Part shown: positions 42,424 to 55,200 of the stretch, piece by piece
How the letters are laid out: each line of letters begins with the position of its first letter
Numbering within the stretch: position 1 is the stretch's first letter
Origin: Leuctra nigra
Taxonomy: Eukaryota > Arthropoda > Insecta > Plecoptera > Leuctridae
Length of the DNA stretch: 64,000 bases
Assembly: GCA_934045905.1 (NCBI GenBank)
Contig: OW203761.1
Location: forward strand, 30,616,964 to 30,680,963
Direction: 5' to 3'
Notes under the pieces: generated by a model
The model's database searches: none
What the model was told of the DNA's origin: nothing
The model's input: the letters and a program-made list of their open reading frames with translations, nothing else
Translations under genes and position numbers: made by a program

Positions 42424-42614
42424 AATAGACCACATTTTAAATTATCTAGTTGGCTCTGCTTTTCAAAAAATTTCATATGCAGTACCGTGATTCTCATATC
42501 TATTAGTGTTTTGATCCATTGTTGAAAAACACTAATAGATATGAGGATCACGGTACTGCATATGATTTTTTTTGAAAAGCAGAGCTAACTAGATAATTTA
42601 AAATGTGGTCTATT
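42424..42614. mobile_element. 191-bp near-perfect foldback element
   Basis: AATAGACCACATTTTAAATT at the left is complemented at the right end, and the arms (about 88 bp each) stay paired through GCAGTACCGTGA to a ~14-bp loop (GATCCATTGTTG). No duplication identified. Confidence 0.8.
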
Positions 42615-44266
42615 TGAACATAAGTACAGCAGGAAAATGGTTTCATACCTTGATAAATGATATGGATTTAATGGAGATCAATCAAGGTCAATTTATCAGG
42701 TATGAACAGGTATTGGGTGAATGATATGAACAAAACTAGTTTCAACACATGAGGTATATATTTAAAAGCCAACGAAAATAATTTCTCAAATTATCATTTC
42801 CTACGTACATTGTTAAATATTATAAAATATCTCAATCACTAACATTTGGTTTTAGTTGATCCACTTATATCGGTAGGTTCAATTTTAGACGGAGTATTTT
42901 GTACCTTTCAGGATTATAGGTTAATTTAAAATTTCGGAAACATTTTAAAACTAACAAGTAATACTGCATTGTCTCGTGTATCACTTGTCTTTCATTGTAC
43001 CTAAGTAGCATGTAGGTAATGGAAGGCATTGGATCTTTGTGGAACATGGAAACTGCAAATTGATGGAATGAGGTTCCAATTCATCCATTTGGATGTTACA
43101 AATCTTTGTGGTGAATATATTTTCGTGTTTTGTACAAAATATGTGTTGCTTCCCTCACCAATTTTCTAATTACTATCTACATTTTAAGCTTGTGACTGTG
43201 AGACTACCCCCACACTTATTTTAATGCTGATTAGTAATTATTACAATAATTAGGTATTGTTTACTCTCATTGATTATATAAAATATAGTATCGTAGAAAT
43301 CCATAAATCAATTTAATCTCAAAACATGAGACTAACCAGTAACCCAGTTATGTACAACATATACCTACTTGGTTCAATCTATACTCTCAACATTTTACAA
43401 AAAATCTTGGAAATACACGTTTTAAAATAAAATATATTTCAAACCTCAAATTTCATTATTAATTTATTATAATAAAGAAATATGAGATTTGCAATTTTTT
43501 TATATCACGTGAAAGTCACTACATAAATGCTACAGGAGGACTTTTTGAAACATTTTTAACACAAGTAAGCCTGGTACATATTAACAAAGTTAAATTGTGG
43601 CGGATTAACTAGGTAACTTTTGGATGAATTTAAGCGGTTTTAATAATTTTCAAGAATTAGATTGGCTGAGCTGCCAATTTAGTCCATTAGATAATCCGGC
43701 ATAATTTAACTTTAATAACGGCCCCCAGAAATAAGAGTATGATCCGACTAATAGTAATAATTATTTGAATACAATGCAAGCTAAACCTGTAGCACGTGTT
43801 AAGTATATAACTCTATTATTGTCATGGTAACAAAAGATAAAATTCTCATAGTTTTTCATCATAGTATTGATAATACTTAGACATAAGAAACTTCTAAAGA
43901 TATTCAACAATGGAATGATCTATGGAGATTAACCAAGAGATAAAAATATAGATAAAGAATTATAAAACAAATCTAAATAGCAAGCTGTTTTTTTTAATGC
44001 ATTGCCCTAGGTAGGTACTTACTAACTAAATAAAATCTCAGAAGTCCAATTTTTGGAAATTCAGTATTTTTGTGTACCTTTTCAATTTTTGATCCCTGTG
44101 AGATCTCATGTTTCTGGCTCATACAAAAACAAGTTATCTTTTGGACCATATGAGGCCACTTCCACAAAATACAACAAATCTGCTAAATAGTGGGAGTTGA
44201 TATATTTAGTGTAGTTGAATTTGCAGAATTCATTTATTTGTAAACCTGATATTCAAATATCTCTAA
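42615..44266. other. Intergenic between SENP8 and FAAH2
   Basis: AT-rich, nothing recognised. Confidence 0.5.
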
Positions 44267-44425
44267 AGCCCCATTTACACGGTGCAATTTCTTGAACAAC
44301 TTCTGTGCCACAGAAGTTCTGCTCGTGCGCAGTATCACTTTTGAGATGATAAAGGGAATCTGCACATGTGCAGAACTTCTGTGACACAGAAGTTGTTCAA
44401 GAAATTGCACCGTGTAAATGGGGCT
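44267..44425. mobile_element. PIF/Harbinger-like MITE, 159 bp, TAA TSD
   Basis: Ends AGCCCCATTTACACGGTGC and complement, with arms of about 60 bp nearly perfect. TAA at 44264-44266 and 44426-44428. Confidence 0.8.
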
Positions 44426-44796
44426 TAATGATTGGACAAATGGCAGACAGTACCTATACGGAAGTTCACTGATCCGATTGGTGAGACCAGTATGGTCTAC
44501 TCTCTTATGTAGTGAATGGCCCTTATACTTTTACACTTACTCTAAGATTGGAAGCATCTGCCATTGACTAGTATGTGAAAAAGTTAAAATCATAATATTT
44601 TTATTGCACCATTTTGATTCAGAAAAATTTCATAAACACATTATGTAATTACGAACATGTGTAAATGTTTACGTAATTATTTCCAAAGGGCATAACAGAT
44701 CATTTAAATGATAATTATAAGATTTTTTTTAATGATCAGTGATCACTGTGTTATGTTATGTGGAATGGATTTTCATGGAGTTAGGTAAATCTACCT

Positions 44797-44895
44797 TTAG
44801 ACAGAGATGGACGGTGGAACCCATCCTCCAAAAGCTTTCTCCAACTCTACAGCTACCGCCAGGCAATGGCTGTCCTGGTTGGGGCCACCCACAAC
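44797..44895 (-). CDS. FAAH2: FAAH2 exon 9 (stop)
   Basis: [20 protein letters not shown] then [12 protein letters not shown] and TAA at 44799-44797. The family ends AFGGWVCPGKF in the same place. Acceptor CAATTTTCAG. The 3.6-kb intron before it holds TA-element copy 4. Confidence 0.9.
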   Translation of the reverse strand, partial: VVGGPNQDSHCLAVAVELEKAFGGWVPPSISV

Positions 44896-46227
44896 CTGAA
44901 AATTGAGACAATGTTAGTTCTATCATAGTACCTACTCTATAACACTGTTGAACACCATCATTCGTTCACAAAATTGTGTCCAACTGGGAATCGAGTATTT
45001 CAAACACACATTGTACAAACCCAAAACTTGTAACTTAGTTCAAAAATTCTCCAAAACTTCCTTCCCAGTGTCAATTGCAATTGGCTATTTGTTTTATTTT
45101 ACTAGAAAAACGCTCAGTATAACGCGTTGATAAGCGAGCCTTCCTATTGCATGGATATTCATATGTGTGAGAAATGTTTTCCTTTACAGATCTTGAGAAC
45201 CTCTTTGAAGATAATCTAACTCATTCATCAAAGAAGCAGTGATAAAACAATGACATTTCTATAGGAACATTTTGACATTTCACAACAAGCAAGTCAGTAA
45301 CATCTCATAAAGTTCATTACAGTTTTGTCTGAAATTGTCAAAAAACTCTTATAGTGATGGCCCCAATGACCATGCAACATTTGATGATGATTGGTCAAAC
45401 GATTCCAGTTTCAATTTGCTCAAAGTTACTTTCATATGCCATAAACTTCAAATCAAGTTTCCGAGTAGTGTGAAGTAAGCTGTTCTCTACACGGTGAGAA
45501 TAGTAATGTAAGTTTTGTGAAAAAATTAGCCTTATCTGTGACCAGTGTTGCATAAGTTCATTTTGAAAAGGAACTAGTTCCAGTTCCAAGTTTCTCGCCG
45601 AAAAAAGGAACTAGTTCCAGTTCCAGTTCCTTCAATAATGAAAGGAACTATTCCGTTCCTAGTTCCTTTATAAAAGGATTTTAGTTCCTTCTTAAAGAGA
45701 GGTGTAATTTTAATTGGAACATTAAAAATTGCAATCTGCAAACTAAAAATTGAAAATTAAAAATCGAATCACTGTATCACAGCAGATTTGAAAAGATTAT
45801 GAGAGATGTAAAGATTCATAAAAACTAAAAATTCAGTGGCAATGTGATGTGTCCTACACAGTGATCGGAAAAGAAATGTGAGGAAGGAAACAAAGTAAAA
45901 GCTAAAAAGACGACGATCTGAAATCTGTGTGCCTGCGCACTGTCATTACTAGGAATGAAGTTTGGTCTGAAGGGTTGGCCACACGACTACAGGTAGATAG
46001 ATGTCCATGATTGTGTTAGGGTAGGTGACGACTGGTTTGAATTATTTTTAGATGCCAAATTATAATAGCTGACTTCTGACAGAATTAAACAAATATCTGG
46101 CTTCTAGAGGAGTGCAGTTTTTCGGAGTAAAAGTAGTCAAGTTTAAAAAATAGAACTTAGCAAAAATCGTTACAGTTCCTCAAAAAAAGGAACTAAACCG
46201 TTACATAGTTCCTCCCTAGAAGGGAGG

Positions 46228-46277
<50 letters not shown>

Positions 46278-49200
46278 AAAAGGAACTAAGACTTTCCATA
46301 GTTCCTAAGAAAAGGAACTAGTTCCTAGGAACGGAACTATTTCGTTCCGTTCCTACCCAACACTGTCTGTGACTTCGTTTCAGATTAGATGGGGAAAACA
46401 CGAGACTACAGGCAGACAAAAAAAAACAGAAATCGGAGCCATAAGTTTTAAGGTATGAGCATACACTAGCCATTATAAAAATTTATTTATGTGTTGATTT
46501 AGCAAATTTTTTTTATGTAGCTTCAATTTGTATTCATAAAGTAAGAAAAAAATATAAAACAACAATGGTGCATAAATTCATTGTTGAAAAATTATTTTAT
46601 GTTATTAACAATGCATTCACTAGATGTTTATTTAAATAACAATGACTTAATTTACAACCCCAATTGTTTCACTAATCTCATGGCAATAGTTAACACCAAG
46701 TCCTAAACCTAATTTTGAATGAATATTTACTCTGCTTTCTACAAAAATTTGTTTTTATTCTCAAATAACAATAGAAAACGGCACTTGATTTGCAATAAAA
46801 GCTGTCAGTAATTTCAGGTTCATCAGAACACTTTGATGGAGGTCTATTCCCTGCTATAATCAATTACCTTCAATTTAAAAAAAAGTGTGAGATTCTATCT
46901 TAATTAGAAGTATGCTTTTTTATGTTTTAAATGTGGGAAAAAGAAAGAAATTTGTACCTGAGATACGGCTCAATGGAAATAGGTGCCCAGATTTGTAAGT
47001 TTTCGCAAGACAAATGCACACTTCAATAATTTTTGCGAAGAAACAATGACAATGGCAAGGAAAAACTTTGGAATTATGTAAAGCAACAAACACTAAAAAA
47101 ATATAATACAAAAAAATTTAAATTTAAAATTTAAAAAAAAAAAATTTACCTTTAAAGTGTACGGTCAATCAGAGCTCAGATATTAAAGTTTTTCATAAAT
47201 ATAATGAAAACTTGTTGTTTTTTTGCAAATTATCTATGGGAGTGACAAGGACAAGCTTTGGAATTATTGATAGCAATAGATTGAAATAAAATAATATTAC
47301 AAATTTAGAAAATTGAACAATTATCTTTTTTTACTAAAAAGTAAAAACAGTGTATGATCATACCTTAAAGGTGGGCTGTCATGGTCAACAAGTCTAAAAC
47401 AAGTCGAAAATATTGTAGATATTGTAACCAGAAGTAGAATGTCGAAAACCCGAACGCGATGCGATGTTTGGTTCAGGCGCTAGAGCCCCGCGAAGTTTGA
47501 AAAACCTGGTTTTTGTGACGTAGGTCCCACCCAACCTTTACAGGCTTTTACAGCTGAGTTGGGTGTGAATGACGCGTTTCCCACCCCCTATCCGTCTTCG
47601 TTGTGCTGTAGCTTCGTTTAGGAATATCCTACAAAGCTCTAGTTTTCGCCGCTGTGATTGCATGCCTAATGTCATCATGTTTTTTGAATAATAAAAAAAT
47701 GGGGCTCAACCGTGATAACCCAGACGCTCTCTCCGTTTGCTTGATTATTATAAAAAATGTAAATTCATAAAAAATAACAGTTTAACTCTGCTAAACTATA
47801 AACATCTAGCTTATTAGCAACACAACCCTAGTTAAACGTATTTAACTCCGTGCAAAAACAGCAAATTATCCTTCAGCACTAATATAAAAGATACCCAAAA
47901 GGGGTCAAGTCAACACTTGACTTTTAAAAAAAATTGTGTATCAACCATTAATTATAATAATAATTCATTGGATACGCATAAAAAATGCAATGCCCCAAAA
48001 ATATTTCCATTCCCCTAGCATTTGACATGGCAAATATTTCATACATTAGGTAAATTTATTTGTTTACTTGTCTTCAAAATATATTGTTTCAAGTTTGTTT
48101 AGGTTGTGGCTAACAAATTATGACTTAGTATTTATTTGAAGACGTATTTTTAAAAACTTTGAGCAAAACCAAACTCTTGTCAAAACTTTAGTTTATAAAA
48201 AAGAAAAAAAAAGTGTTTTACACTTACAGTTTGCCAGTAGTAGGGACATACGAAATATCATTTTCATGACTGCACTGCACAATAAACCAATGAATTAATA
48301 TCCATAAAAAGGTAAATAAAATGTATAATTATTAATTATTCAGTGATTGTCGATCGATCATCATAACTCATACATTGATTGATCAGTTCAAAATTAATTT
48401 TTCAACTTTACACCAAAAAGTTATTAAAAATTAATACATAATGATGGCATACCTACATGTACAAATGGCACCTACAAGTCAGTTAAGTTAGTCTTACCTG
48501 TATTCCAATTGGAAGTCCCTTGCTGTGAAGGCCTAGAGGAACAGCAGTGACAGGCAAGCCAATGATGTTGAATATTCCAGTGTAGGAAAAGTTGAAGAAC
48601 TTGAATAGTGGCTCCACATGGTAGGGGGCCGGTTGTGGGTGAGTGGGGTAGAGGAAGATACCATCATTTCCCAGCATGTCCTAAAACATAATCGCTCTTA
48701 GTTAAAGCACTACAAGCACATGGAACAAAATAACCATAAGTAACTTGTATTACCTTAAACTCCTGCTGCAGTTTCTTGCTTTCATCTGAGAAGTAGGCAT
48801 GGGTCTTTGAGCCATAGTGAATTCCAAATCGGTCAAGAAGCGTAGTAAGGATACCAACTAATGTGTAATTTGACATTCCAACGAAACACTTTGCAAGTTC
48901 CCACCAGCTGTTGATCTCGTACTGAAATAACCACATGTTGTGTTATCAGCCGAATTTAATAATTTCAAGTTTTCTACGGTTTTAAATATTCTTAGAAGAT
49001 GAGAGTAGCCTACCTGGCGGTTGGTAAGCATGGCTGCAAATGTTGGCACAGACTTGTCCACCTTCATTCGAGCAAACCATATTGGCGTTTGCTTTTGAAG
49101 CCTTTCAAGACTCACTCTCTTAGCTTTGATACCATGCACTCGGTCTAAATGAAGGATACATCTCCTCATTGCAGCTTTGATCTCAGGATCCACAGGGCTT

Positions 49201-52200
49201 AGCAAAAGAGCTCCACCATCATCCTCCATGTAGTAGAATTTCAACTTGCTCACTTCCACCTAAAACAAAGAACATCTTTCGTCTGACTTCAAGATCCAAT
49301 TTAGAAGCTCAGCGGTGAGATCACATAAAATTAGACCTTTCTTCACGGTGACATGCTTCTCATCTCACCCTAGAAGGCTGTGAATAACATTGAGGTGAGA
49401 AGCTTCTTACTCACCCTAGAAGGCTGTGAATAACATTGAGATGAGAAGCTTGTCACTGCGACAAGGAAGTTGTCATTTTATATGATTGCACCCCAGGTAG
49501 CACATTCTTCCCATATTATGTAAGTTTTATACAAGCCCCTGGGAGTCTTGGTTGGGCAGTGCATGCTAAAATTCGGTGAATGCAGGCAGGGCAAATTTTA
49601 GTATTTAAAAAATTAAAAAATGATTATGGGATGAAAGAAAGAAAGAGTCAAGCTTGGCCAGCTAGCTCAAGAGTCCGAGGCCCTAGTTAATGGTGGCCAT
49701 CCCCGACCCAATTCTTGGAACCGGGTGAAAAATTATTAATTATTATTATTATGGGTCGATAAACTTTTTTTTTAATGAATAGGCGAGTCATACTGCTTGA
49801 GTGACCTTCCTTTGCGTCTGGTGTGCAAAAAATAATGTCTAACAAATATGTTTGTTGACGTGGAGGTGACATGCAGGTCCGGGACGCACACCCCCAGAAA
49901 TATTTTGAATGTATCACTTCTTTTCAAACGATTTTCAGGGCTTTGGGTGGAGTTTCTCCTAAATATAGCTCAATATTTCAATATTTAAAGGGCCTATGTC
50001 ATCTTGTGGCAAGTGATCTTTAATCGGTCCATCTTCCTTCTCTCAACACGGGACGGCGCTTTGTTCCGCCCGCCATCCTGTCTCCTGGGCTCGGGAGCGG
50101 TTCGACCGAAATGAATAACTACGTCACTCTGTGCAGACTACCTGCCCGCAGACTACGCGCTAGCCCATTGCTACAGCTTACTTTTGCAATATTTCAATGT
50201 TCTAGAAGAGTTAATAGTCCGTATGCGTTAATCATTGTCTGAGAAGATGTCTTCCAGGGAATATTGATTGTACGGATAAACTTAATAGTTGATTTAATTG
50301 GTTTTCATTGAGACATTCAACGTTATAATCGAGTGATTGTTATTTGTTTGGACTAAGTTCTAGATGACGTTGGGTGCTAGAGAGTTCAAGTATAAAAACC
50401 AAGAATTTGAGTTTTCAAAAGAAAATTAGATTATATAATTCAGTAAAATCTTTTCCTAAATACATTGTACATTTTCATTATGATAGTGTTACAGCTCTTT
50501 GCAAATCGCGTCGCTCACGCCTAATCCATTTGTTTGATGATTTGTTTCTAAATATCAGTTCTTCCGAAACGTTTCAGGCCCTTACTTCGTGTTTACAAAA
50601 GCAATAATACATCTATCAAGGAAAAAATTCAACTACATTATGTATAAGATTTTGTACAAAGTAAAGTAGGTACTCCGAAATGTACACGGAGTTGGGCTTC
50701 ATAAAATGCACCGCCTTACTTTGTTCCGAGTCCATTTATGATTGCTCTGCACATTCGTAGAAAATGGATTTGAAGGTTAGCCTGTAATAATAATTCGTCA
50801 ATTCTTTGTTTACACCACCCAAAAAGTAACCCAATAAACAAAGGATTTATATGCAAAAAATCGCCAGACTTTGTTGGACAAGAAATTTCAGTTTCGTTTT
50901 TGTTCCGTTCTACCTAGGCAGCAGGATGTACAATTAAATTATATCTCTGCAATAGACAATTGATCTTCCGTGTCGTGTTACTGTTTTTTACTATCACACA
51001 ATATCAAATTTTGATATTGTGTGATATGTATTCGCTATCAGTCTTGATGAGTCCGGCATACGGCAATAATTTTTGAATTACAGAAATAATATTCCACTTC
51101 ATTGTTCATGGCGAAACAATTAAACAACAATTACTCCACAATGCATTGCTAGCACGGTAAATAAAACTTCAATATTTCTGTGCAGATTCTGTCAGTTTTA
51201 AAATATGTTTCGAAATGTCTGCAGCTAACGGAATCTTTCACTGCATTCTCAACTTTCGATTGTTTACTAATTGTCAGGTGTATTGTGCACCGGCAGTGGT
51301 GCGAGAGAAGGGTTGAGCGGCATCAGCGGGCGTGATCTATCCCCCCTTATTCACGCTAACCAATCAGCGCTGCGCACAGAGTGACGTAGGCATTCACGCG
51401 CGCCAGGTTCAAATTTCGCACAGAAAATAATTAATAATTAATTCAGGGTACAATTAATTTAGATTATGCATGTCTTATATTGCCTAAATACATGGTAAGA
51501 ACACATAGTAAAAGCTTTATTCAAGATGACATAGGCCCTTTAAAGGTGGGCTATCACGGTTGAGCCCCATTTTTTTATTATTCAAAATACATGATGACAT
51601 TAGGCATACAATCACAGCGGCAAAACCCAGAGCTCTGTCGGATATTCCTAAACGAAGTTACAGCGCGGCGAAGACGGATAGGGGGTGGGAAACGCGTCAT
51701 TCACAACCAACTCAGCCGCAAAAGCCGGCAAAGGCTGGGTGGGACCTACGTCACAAAAACCGGGTTTTTCAATCTTCGTGGGGCTCTAGCGCCTGAACCA
51801 AACATCGCATCACGTTCGCGTTTTCGACATTCTACTTCTGGTTACAATATATATACAATATTTTCGACTTGTTGAAAATTTTTCGATTTTTTTATTTTTG
51901 ACTTGTTCGACTTGTATTTTTCGACTTCTTGCAGCCCATTTTTAATAAAAGTAAATGGTAGGTACACTCAAACTAATAAAAATCGGTACTCGAAAAAAAA
52001 GGATTGGTTGATTAAGGTTTGATGGCATCAACCCTTGAAGGTTGTGTTAACGCATCATCTACCTCTATAGTAGCCTCTAGTAGGTGTGCTCTTAGTCTTC
52101 TTTCATTGATAAAACAATTGCAAGGATTGATTGTCAAGGAACCTTACCAGCAGCCAATCCTTTTCTTTTTGAGTAGGTACCAATTTTTATTGGTTTGAGT

Positions 52201-55200
52201 GTATAAAAAGATTACAAATTAATTTAAGAACAAGTAATATGAAAATTGATATTCTATCTGGAAAAAAAAGATTTTTAAGGAATCGATTCATTAATTTAGA
52301 AGAAATATTTGCAATAATTTATTGATTATTGATTTATTAATTTACTGATACTGGTTTTAACTTTGCAAAATTTTAATTTTATTCAAAATTGAACGTCATC
52401 TTGAGCACTTTGAGCACCAATGGAGTCGGCGCCACTGCCTTGCACATGGTGCCATCTTTTCTGACAGCGCAATGTATCAATTTAGCTTCGATTTTAGCGA
52501 AGTGCTTGTTCCCGACTTATCAACTGAAATGTAAAATGTCTCTCAAAATGTTACATCATGTCCCACTGGTTTTAGGCCCTCAGTTCTCCCCTCAGTCACA
52601 ATGTGTCACGATAGTGCCACCCCCTCCACGTGACGTCCTCCACCCCTGATGATAACCTAAAGGAGGATTTACCAAAGACAACAGCAACCATATTCAGTAG
52701 TTGATAGGTAGTTGATATAGTAGATAAATTGTTTTTGTTGTTTGTACCTTGGCATCAAGTTTCAGCTTGGAAGCATTTCTTCCGGCCATGAGTTTCAAGG
52801 CAGGTACGAGGTCTGTGGCAAATCGACTCATTGGACCAACAGCGAGGAATGTTTCTTGATCTTTGGACAATGCCATGGGATACTGACCCTCATTTGAGAC
52901 AATACCTATTACAGAGAACAGTAAACTTCACAACTCATAAGTAGAGCCAGTTTTAAATGGTGATGCGCGAATTCGCGAATTGTTCTGATTGCACTATTTT
53001 CTTCTACTAAAATCCATTTCATTGTGTATAGATCCCAAATCTACCATTTTTACATCGCGAAAAAAAACGAAATCCAACCCTGATCGCGATATTCAACATT
53101 TTCCGCGAAATGACCACGAAATAAAGGTTTTCTATTAAAATTACTGCTTTATCCCCCTAACAGGTCACACAACAACAAACGAAACCAGTTTCTTTCCATG
53201 TGCTACTCACTCAACCCCCTCCCCCTCGCCAGACACTTTGCTACCCACCCTCAAAGTGAACCAGACCAGTCTAACCAGTTGATGATGCCTCCAGGCTGCT
53301 TTGTTTTGCGCCCCCATCTGTTCAAGGTCGACCGGTTTTCCCAACCCCCCTTCCACCCTCAACCAGTCGCAACTATTTATCAATAGTCTACTTACACAGA
53401 AGGATATTTTGGAACAATTACTGCACTGAAAATTGTTGGATTGGGAAAGAAAATATCTTGTCAAACTATACATTTTGCATCATGAAATTTTAAATATGTA
53501 TCATCTATACAGAGAAAATGTGGGTTGGGGAAAAGACAGTACAGAGCATTAAAGACGCCATTCTAGACAAGCCTATTTCAGTGCTAATAGTGCATGACCC
53601 ATCCATTCCAATCCCACCTCCAAAGTGGCATACATGTTTTTCATCAAATTATGGTTTCTGGGGGCTATTACAATGTGTTTTATAACCAATTTAATATCAC
53701 CACAAAATCGCGAAATCCCTCTTCCAGAAAAAACACAAAAAACGAAATTGATGATTTTAAAAACGAATTTTAAGAAATAAAATCACCATTTAAAACTGGC
53801 TCTACTCATAAGACAATGGCACAATGTTTTAGAATTTAAAGTCTTTTTAAGCATTGTTTTCACAATTTCAATTAAAATATTGTAATTTCTAATAATTAGA
53901 AATGCAATAAAATAAGCAAAGGAGAGGATTTATTTGCAGCTAGTGTACCTGGAGAGGGCTTATGACCAAAAATGCCATTGAAGTATGCAGGCATGCGAAT
54001 TGATCCTCCAATATCTGATCCGACACCAATAGGTGATCCAGCAGCAGCCAACAAACAAGCCTGAAAACAGACAGGGTGTGAAACCAAGTTCCCTTATGAA
54101 ATTAATGAATAAGTAGAAGGTAGCTTGGTTTTAGGCAAGAACCAGTAAGTCAGGTCAACCAATAATTAGAATAAAGTTCTTAACTTCTTTTATTATGTCA
54201 TGACATCCAGATTTCTGAAGCTACACGCTTTTAAAGCACTCAAATCTGTCCCTCCTTATCTTGCTATATTCATGCTTTTGTCTGCAACAATACGAATATG
54301 ATCCTAGTTATCAAATAATTGTGAAGCATCTAGGAATTGCTTTATAATCTCTTACATTCTTCTACCTACTAGCAGTTGTTGATTTTACTACCTGTGCTTC
54401 TATTCTATAGAATTCATTGGCTACAAATTTGAAAATTCGTTATAATACAGAATCCCACCTCTCCTCCTGATGATCCCCCTACAATGTGGTTGGTGTTGTA
54501 CGGATTATTGGATCGACCAAAGACTGTATTGTTGCTCTCCCACCACATGCAGCACTCAGCCACGTTGGTGATCGCCAACATGATGGCTCCAGCATGGCGC
54601 ATTGTAGCAATTGCATCGGCATCACGCACACCCTTGATGTGTTTGCGTGCTTGCAAGCCTGACGTGAAGCACAGATCTAAGACAGAATAAGTTTCAAGTC
54701 AGTTTGAAGATAAATTATAATATTATCAATATCAAATAATAGTGTTACAGCATTATAGAGATGGTTTCTAAAATCCAAGGTCACGTCCAAAGTTCGAGGT
54801 AAATGTGTCGTGTGTACTGGGCTCCACTGTTTTAAAACAACGTTAATAGATTTTAAAATTCGAAGATTTCCGTCGATCTTCATAAGTGGATTCAGTGTTA
54901 AAGTCTAGTTTAATTATTTAGCTACATAAGTTCATTAAGTATGTACACTCGACAATTCATAAAACGGTATTTGAAAGAAATGGATTGTCTAAAAAAGGTG
55001 ATGGCATTATCCGATGAAGTCCATGCTTAGGTACTCGTCATCTACCTCTAGTAGGTGAGCTCTGATTTCATTGATAAATACAAGGATTGATTGTCAATGA
55101 ACCTGACCAGCAGCCAATCTGTTTCGTTCAAATACCGTATTATGATTTGTTGGTTGTACCTATTAACAGTATAGGTACCGAGTGTTCATACCCCCAGCGC

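Larger units (their letters stand above)
45105..46450 (+). mobile_element. TA-element copy 4, interrupted by a hAT element
   Basis: The left end GAAAAACGCTCAGTATAACG follows TA at 45103-45104. The body diverges and is interrupted at 45543-46365. After the insert, GACAAAAAAAAACAGAAATC near 46415 resembles the poly-A/ACAGAGGTCC end of the other copies, so the right end is probably near 46450 but decayed. Confidence 0.55.
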
